DNA from: an uncultured Dorea sp.
Lineage (GTDB): Bacteria > Bacillota > Clostridia > Lachnospirales > Lachnospiraceae
Assembly (NCBI GenBank): GCA_910580235.1
Contig: CAJTVU010000002.1
Span: forward strand, 186,001 to 250,000
DNA length: 64,000 nt
Reading direction: 5' to 3'
Within the stretch, counting starts at the first letter, position 1. Every line of letters starts with the position of its first letter. Positions 52,146-59,845 of this stretch are shown piece after piece. The notes under the pieces were generated by a model, which saw nothing but the letters and a program-made list of their open reading frames with translations, did no database searches and had not been told where the DNA came from. Made by a program: the position numbers and the translations under genes.

Positions 52146-52177
52146 AAGCCTCACGGGGATCTGCTCCCGTGAGGCTT
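52146..52177. terminator. Bidirectional terminator between the S1 gene and nadE
   Basis: A 13-base stem (AAGCCTCACGGGG/TCCCGTGAGGCTT) followed on the plus strand by CTTTTTTCTT, and by TGTATTTTTC on the minus strand. Confidence 0.88.
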
Positions 52178-52193
52178 CTTTTTTCTTAATCTC

Positions 52194-54128
52194 TTATTCC
52201 AGCGCAGAAAGCCGCTCCCCGATCTTATCCAGTTCCTTCATCCACACTGCCGGGCTGGCGTCGCTTGGCATCCTCAAGTCCCCGCGGGGAGACAGGGCCA
52301 CGCTCCCCACTTTCGGGCCGTCCGGCAGGCAGGAACGCTTGAACTGCTGGCTGAAGAACCGCCAGCAGAATATGCGGAGCCATTTATATATCGTCTTCCC
52401 ATCATATTCACCTGCAAAAGCACGCTCTGCGATGCGATAGATCTTTTCCGGCGGATAGGAGGCCCGCACCATATAATAGAGGAAAAAGTCATGGAGCTCG
52501 TACGGCCCTACAAGATCTTCCGTCTTCTGCGCGATCTCACCGTCCTTTGGCGGGAGCAGCTCCGGGCTTACAGGGGTGTCCAGCACATCATACAAGGTCT
52601 CTCGCAGCTCCTTATCGTCGCATGTGTCCGCATAATAGCGTACCAGATATCGCACTAAAGTCTTCGGAACGGAACCGTTGACGCCGTACATAGACATATG
52701 ATCCCCATTGTAAGTGGCCCATCCAAGAGCCAGCTCCGACATATCCCCTGTGCCGATGACCATGCCGCCCGTCTCGTTCGCGATGTCCATCAGAACCTGC
52801 GTGCGCTCTCTTGCCTGTGCATTCTCGTAGGTCACGCTGTGCTCCTGCGGGTCATGCCCAATGTCTTTGAAATGCTGCATCACCGCGTCGCGGATAGGCA
52901 CTTCCCGCAGATCTGCCCCCAGCTTCAACGACATCTTGCAGGCGTTCTTATAAGTCCGATCTGTCGTGCCAAAACAGGGCATCGTCACCGCTGTGATGCC
53001 CTTTCTGTCAATCCCCAGCGCGTCAAATGCCCGGGCGGTCACAAGCAGGGCCAATGTGGAGTCAAGCCCTCCTGATATCCCGACCACTGCGCTCTTCGCC
53101 CCGGTGTGCGCCAGACGCTTCTTAAGCCCCATAGACTGTATCGTCAGGATCTCCTCCCAGCGCTGTCTTTGCTCCTCCCGCCCGTCCGGGACGAACGGGC
53201 GGGAAGGGAATACCCTTGTAAGGACCGTATCTTCCATTTGGATAGAGAATGGGATCTGCGGGAGCGTCCTCTTCTTTAAGCATTGGAACGTCGTATTCTT
53301 GCGCCTCTCACTGTTGATCCTCTGTATGTCGAGCTCTGCGTAGATTACGCCATTTTCAAACAGCTTCCCTTCTGCCAGGACATTCCCTCTCTCTGCAATA
53401 ATGTTATGCCCGCCGAACACAAGATCCGTGGTAGACTCCCCCTCTCCTGCGTTCGCATAGATATAGCCACAGATAAGCTTCGAGGACTGTCCGGTGATCA
53501 AATCTCTTCGCCCTGCATCCTTTCCTACGCTCTCATCACTGGCTGAGCAGTTCGCGATAATGACCGCACCCTCTCTTGCCGCGTGGATGCTGGGAGGGAT
53601 TGGAGACCACACATCCTCACAGATCTCCGCCGAGACGACAAGCGTCTCCATCTCCTCCGCCACGAAGAGGAGATTCGGCCCAAAAAACACTTCCTCACTG
53701 CCAAAACGGATCTTTCTTGCCTCTTCCGGCCCCTGATAGAAATGGCGCATCTCATAAAATTCTCCATAATTGGGCAGAAAGCTCTTCGTAGTAAATCCCA
53801 GCACCCTTCCTCTATTGAAAGCCGCCGCTACATTGTACAGCTCTCCGTCTACAGCAAGAGGAGCCCCTGCAAATACAAGCGCGTCCGCCTCTTTCGTGCA
53901 TGCGGCGATCCTGCCGACCGCTTCTCTCGCCTTACGGAGCAGGATATCCTGCGTGAACAAGTCCCCGCATGTATATCCTGTGACGCACAGCTCCGGAAAT
54001 ACAATAATCTTAGCGCCTTTGTCCGCCGCCTCTCTTATTTTCTTGCATATCTGTTCTGTGTTGTAATCTACATCTGCTACCCGGATGTCCGGCGTCACCG
54101 CCGCCACCTTTATAAATCCGTGCCTCAT
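52194..54128 (-). CDS. nadE: Glutamine-dependent NAD(+) synthetase
   Basis: 644 residues from ATG 54128 (the in-frame GTG 54137 is possible). The N-terminal nitrilase-type glutaminase has the triad regions FPELCVTGY (Glu), TTKSFLPNYGEF (Lys) and SAEICEDVWSP (Cys). The C-terminal synthetase has PP-loop GISGGLDST. It turns deamido-NAD, ATP and glutamine into NAD. It lies 10 nt after hslO's stop. Confidence 0.96.
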   Translation of the reverse strand: MRHGFIKVAAVTPDIRVADVDYNTEQICKKIREAADKGAKIIVFPELCVTGYTCGDLFTQDILLRKAREAVGRIAACTKEADALVFAGAPLAVDGELYNVAAAFNRGRVLGFTTKSFLPNYGEFYEMRHFYQGPEEARKIRFGSEEVFFGPNLLFVAEEMETLVVSAEICEDVWSPIPPSIHAAREGAVIIANCSASDESVGKDAGRRDLITGQSSKLICGYIYANAGEGESTTDLVFGGHNIIAERGNVLAEGKLFENGVIYAELDIQRINSERRKNTTFQCLKKRTLPQIPFSIQMEDTVLTRVFPSRPFVPDGREEQRQRWEEILTIQSMGLKKRLAHTGAKSAVVGISGGLDSTLALLVTARAFDALGIDRKGITAVTMPCFGTTDRTYKNACKMSLKLGADLREVPIRDAVMQHFKDIGHDPQEHSVTYENAQARERTQVLMDIANETGGMVIGTGDMSELALGWATYNGDHMSMYGVNGSVPKTLVRYLVRYYADTCDDKELRETLYDVLDTPVSPELLPPKDGEIAQKTEDLVGPYELHDFFLYYMVRASYPPEKIYRIAERAFAGEYDGKTIYKWLRIFCWRFFSQQFKRSCLPDGPKVGSVALSPRGDLRMPSDASPAVWMKELDKIGERLSALE

Positions 54129-54146
54129 AGCTCCCACCGCCTTTAT

Positions 54147-55022
54147 TTATTTGCTTCTCTCTATAATCTCTTTTAAATCGGCAACACTGTAATTGTAGGC
54201 CGTATTGCAGAAATGACACTTGACTTCAATATCTTTGCCCTCATCTATCATAGCCTGGATCTCTTTTCTTCCGATGCTGGCCACTGCCTGCTCCACCCGC
54301 TCTTTTGTACAATTGCAGTAGAACTTCGTCTCAAGCGTATCTGTAATCTCAAGCCCCAGGTTCCCAAGAAGGGCATAAAGCAGCTGCTCCGGCGTGTAGC
54401 CCTTATCTAATAGCGCCGTCACAGACGTTACATTTTCCAGGCTCTCTTCCAATCGGCTAATCGTCTTCTCCTCTGCAAAAGGCATCAGCTGGACGATAAA
54501 CCCGCCGGCGCATCTCACCGTATTATTCTTTTCCATAAGTACGCCCAGGCCTACAGAAGACGGGACCTGCTCGGAGCTTGCAAAATAATAGGTCAGGTCT
54601 TCCGCGATCTCGCTGCTCACAAGCACCGTCTGCCCTGCGTACGGCTCCTTAAGCCCCATATCTTTAATGACCTGGAGAAGCCCTGCGCCCACTGCGCCCC
54701 CCACGTCCAGCTTCCCGTTCTTCGGTGGGAGCATCACATCAGGGTTCAGCACATATCCCTTTACATTCGCGTGGCTGTCCGCCGTCACAGTAATGCCCGC
54801 CAACGGTCCTCCAGAGCGGATCTGAAGCGTTAATACATCCGTATTATTCTTCATCATGCTGCCCATCATCGCACCTGCCGTTAAAAGCCTTCCAAGCGCC
54901 GCCGTCGCCACCGGGCTTGTACCGTGGCGCTGCCTTGCCGTCTCCGTCAATTCTCTTGTCGTCGCCGCAAATGCCCGCACCTGCCCGGCTGCCGCTGTCG
55001 CTCTCACAATATAGTCTTTCAT
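54147..55022 (-). CDS. hslO: Redox-regulated chaperone Hsp33
   Basis: 291 residues: the chaperone domain (TGAMMGSMMKN, SGGPLAGITVTADS) and the C-terminal zinc switch FYCNC plus KCHFC, whose four cysteines release zinc on oxidation to activate holdase function. It overlaps the upstream methyltransferase by 4 nt and is followed closely by nadE. Confidence 0.96.
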   Translation of the reverse strand: MKDYIVRATAAAGQVRAFAATTRELTETARQRHGTSPVATAALGRLLTAGAMMGSMMKNNTDVLTLQIRSGGPLAGITVTADSHANVKGYVLNPDVMLPPKNGKLDVGGAVGAGLLQVIKDMGLKEPYAGQTVLVSSEIAEDLTYYFASSEQVPSSVGLGVLMEKNNTVRCAGGFIVQLMPFAEEKTISRLEESLENVTSVTALLDKGYTPEQLLYALLGNLGLEITDTLETKFYCNCTKERVEQAVASIGRKEIQAMIDEGKDIEVKCHFCNTAYNYSVADLKEIIERSK

Positions 55023-55786
55023 GTCAGCCCTTTTCCTTTCTCTCTTGCCACCATGCAGATCCTCTCGCTCTCTTCATGGGGCGGCCTCTTCTCATAAGCG
55101 TCATAAGCCGCTATGAACGCAAGCCCTGACCGCTCCAGAATCCCTTTCATCTCCCGAAGCGTATACGCGCGCTGGAAATGCGTCTCCTTGTATTTGCGGT
55201 ACAGGCCTTCGTGTACTTTATCCCGGATGAACAAAGTCAGCTCATATGCATTGATCTTCTCTTCTTCATCGTAATAATTGTCCCAGATGAAGCTGCCGTC
55301 CTCCCTGTCCTCGGCAATGGTCTGCTCTCCCAGTATCGCCTTATACTTATACTCCGTATTAAAATCAAACACGAATATCCCGCCCGGATCCAGATAATTA
55401 TTTACAAGACGGAACACTTCGATGAGCTCGCTTTCCTCTGTAACATAGTTCACACAGTCACAGACGCTCACTACCGCGCCCACCGTCCCGTACAGCTCGA
55501 GCCCGCACATGTCCTGCTGAAGATAGAGGATGTCGCTCCCGCTCCTCCCCCGCTTCCTGGCAGCGATATCCAGCATCTCCGAAGAGCTGTCCACGCCGAT
55601 CATATCATATCCCCGTGCCGCCAGCGCCTCTGTCATACTTCCCGTGCCGCATCCAAGATCCAGCACAAGGCCGTCCAGGATCCCATGCTCTGCCAGCAGC
55701 CCTCCGATATAATCCGCCCAGGCTTCATATGGCACATCGTCCATGAACATATCATAGACTTTCGCAAAGCTTGTATATGCATCCAT
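55019..55786 (-). CDS. Class I SAM-dependent methyltransferase
   Basis: 255 residues: motif I VLDLGCGTGSMTEALAARG (about residues 40-58), acidic loop MIGVDSSSEMLDIA, and motif IV region GAVVSVCDCVNYV. The substrate is unknown. It heads the hslO-nadE operon; the ATG overlaps by 4 nt. Confidence 0.88.
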   Translation of the reverse strand: MDAYTSFAKVYDMFMDDVPYEAWADYIGGLLAEHGILDGLVLDLGCGTGSMTEALAARGYDMIGVDSSSEMLDIAARKRGRSGSDILYLQQDMCGLELYGTVGAVVSVCDCVNYVTEESELIEVFRLVNNYLDPGGIFVFDFNTEYKYKAILGEQTIAEDREDGSFIWDNYYDEEEKINAYELTLFIRDKVHEGLYRKYKETHFQRAYTLREMKGILERSGLAFIAAYDAYEKRPPHEESERICMVAREKGKGLT

Positions 55787-55815
55787 ATCATCACCAATAC
55801 ATTACTACGATCGTA

Positions 55816-56145
55816 TTAAAACACTACCATTAGCAACATCTTGAACCTTTCCTTCCCATACACTGCATGGGGCTTCCTTGCCGGCATGACGATCGTCTGG
55901 CCTTCCGTCACAATATATTCCTCTCCCTCGATCGTAATCCTTCCTGTCCCTTCAAGCACAGTTACCATAGCGTCCCCGCCAGATTCATGGGTGCTGATCT
56001 CCTCGTCTTTCTCAAAAGCGAACAGCGTTACGCTGACCGCCGGATTCTGCACGAGCGTCTTGCTCGTGACCTGCCCCTCCTGGTACGCGATCTGCTCTTT
56101 TAGCTCCAGGATCTCCTTTTTCGCAATATTCTTATACCCGACCAT
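55816..56145 (-). CDS. Small cupin-domain protein
   Basis: 109 residues from ATG 56145 (GGAGA site 7 nt away; ATG 56151 sits too close to it). A single cupin barrel with ISTHESGGDAMVTVLEGTGRITIEGE and IVMPARKPHAV, in which histidines and a glutamate could bind a metal. The role is unknown; similar proteins are often described as LPS- or stress-related cupins without proof. It is 29 nt upstream of the methyltransferase, so it may share its operon. Confidence 0.85.
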   Translation of the reverse strand: MVGYKNIAKKEILELKEQIAYQEGQVTSKTLVQNPAVSVTLFAFEKDEEISTHESGGDAMVTVLEGTGRITIEGEEYIVTEGQTIVMPARKPHAVYGKERFKMLLMVVF

Positions 56146-56233
56146 CTTCATTCTCCTTTTTCCGATCCTCGCCTCTTAAAAACGGTACTCCTATTATAAC
56201 GCATTTCACGTGGCACGCCAAGGGGGCGCGCGC

Positions 56234-56890
56234 CTAGTATTCCTTTTTGTTAATGAATCTTATAGAAAGCAACATGGACACGCCGGCCACTGCCGCCCAG
56301 AGGACAAAGATCCCTGCGAGAAGTACCGGCGTCTTCAGAGCTGCGATCCTGTCAGCCAGCCCCATAAGATCGGCGCCTCTGTCTTCCGACATCTTCACAA
56401 GGAAATAGAAGCACAGGAAAAAGGCTGCTATCACTATCGTAAGCCCAATACGCCCTTTCTCCACTCCCAGCTTGATCTCGATCGGGAGAGCCAGTGATAG
56501 GAAGCATATCGAAAGCGTTATAGAGACAAGGGAGACGATCCCAAGATCTCCAAGCTCATACGCAATGCCTCTTATATTGCATGCGGCCACGGCCAGCGCT
56601 GCGACGGCCGCCCATCCTGCAAGCATGAGCAGGAATCCGAACAGATATTTCTCCTTCACATAGTCTTTTCTGCTGAAGGGCAGAGTAAAAAGATAGGCTC
56701 CCCCATTGTCAAACTCATCATACGAAAGAGTCGTAATACAGAACATGGAGAGCATGATCGTAAGATAGCTGACCGAAAAGAACGGATCGCTATAAGCAAA
56801 CATAAATAACAGCCCCATCAGTATCATTACTACAAAAAACTGTTTCTGATTCTTCATCAGCTTTATATCTTTAATTAATAAGCCTTTCAT
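56234..56890 (-). CDS. ABC-2-type permease of the second GntR-linked exporter
   Basis: 218 residues with six hydrophobic helices (first near 18-34). It resembles the small ABC-2 permeases with a DGKNGAYLFTLPFSRKDYVKEKY-like segment (here NGGAYLFTLPFSRKDYVKEK). It overlaps the ATPase gene by 4 nt and is the last gene of a GntR-ATPase-permease operon. Confidence 0.88.
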   Translation of the reverse strand: MKGLLIKDIKLMKNQKQFFVVMILMGLLFMFAYSDPFFSVSYLTIMLSMFCITTLSYDEFDNGGAYLFTLPFSRKDYVKEKYLFGFLLMLAGWAAVAALAVAACNIRGIAYELGDLGIVSLVSITLSICFLSLALPIEIKLGVEKGRIGLTIVIAAFFLCFYFLVKMSEDRGADLMGLADRIAALKTPVLLAGIFVLWAAVAGVSMLLSIRFINKKEY

Positions 56891-57735
56891 CGTCTTTCAC
56901 CTCGGATCATCATCATAATCAGCTCGTCAATATTTCCCTTCTCTATTACAATATCAGGATAGTTCTCCTGGTAGAACTGCTTCTGCCCTGTCAGAACACT
57001 GTAGCCGAAGCTTTCCTTCCTGTAGCGGAGGATATATTCCTTATCCAGCTTTTCGTACTGCTCCTCGCTCACCTTCAGAAGCCCGTACTCATCAGTCAGT
57101 ACGTCCGTCTCCTCATGCATCACGATCTGCCCTCTGTCAATCATGTAGATGTCGTCGCAGAACCCCTCCAGGTCGCTGGAGATATGAGAGCTGATAAGGA
57201 TCGCCCGCCCTTCTGCATCCATATATTCCCGCAGCAATCTTAAAAGCTCGTCTCGCGCCATCACGTCAAGCCCTGCCGTCGGCTCGTCTAAAATGAGCAG
57301 ATCGGCCTTATGGGAAATAGCGGCCAGCACCTGAAGCTTCCGCTTCATGCCTGTTGAGAATTCTTTCACCTTCTTATCAAGAGGCAGGCTGAACTGTTCA
57401 CATCTTCTTTTAAAATCTTCCGTGTCAAATCCCTTATACATTCCTTTCATCACCCCGGCAATATCCTTCACGGTCAGATAGCCGCTGAAGCCGGAATCCG
57501 CCAGCACTACGCCAAGGCGCTCCTTATCTTTCGCAGTTATCTCTTCCGCCGGCTTCCCCAGGATCTCCACCGTTCCCCCGTCCGCGCGGATCAGCCCCAG
57601 TATCGCTTTGAACGTAGTGCTCTTCCCCGCGCCATTGGCCCCGATCAGTCCGGTGATATAGCCTTCCTTCACCTGAAGGGAACAATCAAGCGCAAAATCT
57701 TTATATTGTTTTCTCACATGCTCCAGTCGTAACAT
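56887..57735 (-). CDS. ABC transporter ATP-binding protein of the second GntR-linked exporter
   Basis: 282 residues from ATG 57735 (GGAGGG site 8 nt upstream). It has Walker A GANGAGKST, a signature reduced to FSTGMKRKLQ, Walker B LLILDEPTAGLD, and switch histidine ISSHISSD. A C-terminal extension of about 75 residues follows. It begins only 4 nt after the GntR stop. Confidence 0.92.
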   Translation of the reverse strand: MLRLEHVRKQYKDFALDCSLQVKEGYITGLIGANGAGKSTTFKAILGLIRADGGTVEILGKPAEEITAKDKERLGVVLADSGFSGYLTVKDIAGVMKGMYKGFDTEDFKRRCEQFSLPLDKKVKEFSTGMKRKLQVLAAISHKADLLILDEPTAGLDVMARDELLRLLREYMDAEGRAILISSHISSDLEGFCDDIYMIDRGQIVMHEETDVLTDEYGLLKVSEEQYEKLDKEYILRYRKESFGYSVLTGQKQFYQENYPDIVIEKGNIDELIMMMIRGERR

Positions 57736-57739
57736 TCTT

Positions 57740-58111
57740 TCATCCCTCCAATACAATGTCAAACAGCTCTTTCATTTCCTCGTCGCTCATACCGCAGCTT
57801 CTGCCCTTCCTTATGGCCGTCTCAAAATCGGCTTCCACCTCTCTTTTCTTCTCTTCCATCATACGCCCCTGGCCTGCGAAAGCAACAAAGCTTCCCTTGC
57901 CCTGGACTGTAACGATAAATCCTTCCATATTAAGGACATCATACGCCTTCTTCACAGTCAGCGCGCTGACTTTCAATTCCTTAGCCAGCGTCCTCACAGA
58001 CGGAAGCTCCGTATCCGCCTTCAATCTTCCCTGCATGATCTCACCTTTGATCTGCCCTGCGATCTGCTCATAGATAGGCTGCATGGAAGAATGATTTATA
58101 ATTAATCTCAT
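57740..58111 (-). CDS. GntR-family regulator, YtrA type (second)
   Basis: 123 residues: the winged helix (MQPIYEQIAGQIKGEIMQG, LPSVRTLAKELKVSALTVKKAY) and a short dimerisation tail. It is similar in plan to the regulator at 3.6 kb but with different recognition residues. It likely represses its own operon through the tandem repeats overlapping the promoter at 58136-58164. Confidence 0.92.
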   Translation of the reverse strand: MRLIINHSSMQPIYEQIAGQIKGEIMQGRLKADTELPSVRTLAKELKVSALTVKKAYDVLNMEGFIVTVQGKGSFVAFAGQGRMMEEKKREVEADFETAIRKGRSCGMSDEEMKELFDIVLEG

Positions 58112-58135
58112 TTAATTCCCCCTCTCTTAATAAAC

Positions 58136-58164
58136 AGTATATAACAGTTTATAACAGTTGTCAA
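58136..58164 (-). promoter_or_regulatory. Promoter of the second GntR-ABC operon, with 10-bp repeats
   Basis: On the minus strand TTGACA (58164-58159), 17 nt, TATACT (58141-58136). Spacer and -10 are made of three direct repeats at exact 10-bp spacing: ACTGTTATAA, ACTGTTATAT, ACTGTTTATT. Confidence 0.8.
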
Positions 58165-58165
58165 C

Positions 58166-58207
58166 AATTTGGGACGGGGTAAAATTAAATTTACCCCGTC
58201 CCAAATT
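58166..58207. repeat. Dispersed GGGACGGGGTAAA palindrome, copy 3
   Basis: Perfect 18-bp arms (58166-58183 and 58190-58207) around a 6-base loop. It begins 1 base after the ilvE stop and ends at the -35 of the GntR operon. Confidence 0.92.
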
Positions 58208-58208
58208 A

Positions 58209-59231
58209 TTAAATCTTATATATCCATCCTTCCGGCGCTTCTATCCTTCCCATCTGGACGCCTGTCAGCGTATCGTACAGCTTCTTCGTGACCGGGCCCA
58301 TATCTTCCATCCCGCTCGGGAAACAGATCTCCCTGCCATGGTCTACGATCTTGCCTACCGGCGAGAGGACTGCCGCCGTCCCGCACAGCCCGCACTCTGC
58401 AAAATCTTTTACTTCCTCTAAAGAGACTTCTCTTTCTTCCGTCTCCATCCCCAGGTACTTCTCTGCCACATACATAAGAGAGCGTCTTGTGACGGACGGG
58501 AGTATGGTCGGAGATTTAGGAGTTACCAGCTTATTATCTTTCGTGATGAAAATGAAGTTCGCGCCTCCCGTCTCCTCTACTTTCGTCCTTGTAGCCGCGT
58601 CTAAGTACATGTTCTCATCGAACCCTTTCGCATGAGCGTCCATAATCGCATGCAGGCTCATAGCATAGTTAAGCCCCGCCTTTACATGTCCCGTCCCGCG
58701 GGGAGCCGCCCGGTCAAAATCGCACACCCGGATCGTGATCGGCTTTGCGCCTCCTTTAAAGTACGGCCCTACCGGGGTAGTAAATACACGGAACTGATAC
58801 TCGTCTGCCGGCTTTACCCCGATCACAGCGTTGGAGCCGAACAAGTAAGGCCTTACATAGAGCGTTGCCCCCGATCCATAGGGAGGGACGTACGCTGCAT
58901 TGGCTTCCACCGTCTTCCTCACTGCTTCAAGAAATCTCTCTTCCGGGAACGGCTGCATCTCAAGCCGCTTTGCAGTCTCTGCCATCCTCCTGGCATTCAG
59001 ATCCGGACGGAACATCACGATGTCCCCATTCTGCGCCGTATACGCCTTAAGCCCCTCGAAGCAGGTCTGTGCGTACTGGAGCACGCAGGCGCATTCATTT
59101 ATCACTACGTTGGCATCAGAAGTAAGGATTCCTTCATCCCACGCCCCATCTTTATAATTCGACACATATCTCTTGTCAGTCTGGATATAGCTGAATCCGA
59201 GATTCTCCCAATCAATGTTCTTCTTGTCCAT
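58209..59231 (-). CDS. ilvE: Branched-chain amino acid aminotransferase
   Basis: 340 residues from ATG 59231 (GGAGGAA site 8 nt away). A class IV PLP aminotransferase with the pyridoxal lysine in GHVKAGLNYA and the substrate motifs YVRPYLFGS and EETGGANFIFI, of BCAT type II length. It makes Val, Leu and Ile from their ketoacids. It is third in the ilvB-ilvN-ilvE run, 86 nt after ilvN. Confidence 0.93.
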   Translation of the reverse strand: MDKKNIDWENLGFSYIQTDKRYVSNYKDGAWDEGILTSDANVVINECACVLQYAQTCFEGLKAYTAQNGDIVMFRPDLNARRMAETAKRLEMQPFPEERFLEAVRKTVEANAAYVPPYGSGATLYVRPYLFGSNAVIGVKPADEYQFRVFTTPVGPYFKGGAKPITIRVCDFDRAAPRGTGHVKAGLNYAMSLHAIMDAHAKGFDENMYLDAATRTKVEETGGANFIFITKDNKLVTPKSPTILPSVTRRSLMYVAEKYLGMETEEREVSLEEVKDFAECGLCGTAAVLSPVGKIVDHGREICFPSGMEDMGPVTKKLYDTLTGVQMGRIEAPEGWIYKI

Positions 59232-59317
59232 TGTCCATTCCTCCGTTCTCATTGGCCTTTTCATCTTTTCCTATTATAATACTCCGCTTTTGAAAATTCA
59301 AGAGCGTACTCTGTTTT

Positions 59318-59827
59318 TTATCGTTCCATCATACTGATAGACTCAATGCCTACGCTCCCTCCGCGCACCACTTCTATCGTCCTGAATTCTTCTTTCATCA
59401 GCTTCACGACCGCGTCATTTTTCGTCGCCGTCTGCACGAATTCAAGAAGCAGGCTATCCTTCCCATAATCAATGACCTTCGCCTTAAACGTCTCCGCGAT
59501 CTGGAAACATGCCGTCTTATCGGCCGACGTACATTTCTTCACCTTAATATACATGATCTCTTTCATCCGTACGAATATATCTGAGAAATCAATAACCTTA
59601 ATAACTTCCACGAGCCGGTTCAGCTGCTTTTTAATCTGCTCGAACGTCTCGTCGTCGCTGACCGTAGCTATCGTCATCCTGGAGATCGTCGGGTCTTCCG
59701 TCGTCCCTACCGTCAGACTGTCAAGGTTATAGGACTTTCCAGAAAATAATCCTGATATTTTAGAGAGCACGCCTACCTGATTCTCCACATAGAGCGACAG
59801 CCATCTTTTCTTCATTCCATTGTTCAT
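59318..59827 (-). CDS. ilvN: Acetolactate synthase small (regulatory) subunit
   Basis: 169 residues: an N-terminal ACT domain (SLYVENQVGVLSKISGLFSGKSYNLDSLTVG) that binds the feedback inhibitor, usually valine, and a C-terminal dimerisation domain (EIMYIKVKK, FQIAETFKAKVIDYG). It lies 18 nt after ilvB. Confidence 0.95.
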   Translation of the reverse strand: MNNGMKKRWLSLYVENQVGVLSKISGLFSGKSYNLDSLTVGTTEDPTISRMTIATVSDDETFEQIKKQLNRLVEVIKVIDFSDIFVRMKEIMYIKVKKCTSADKTACFQIAETFKAKVIDYGKDSLLLEFVQTATKNDAVVKLMKEEFRTIEVVRGGSVGIESISMMER

Positions 59828-59845
59828 ACTTTCATGTCCTCCTTC

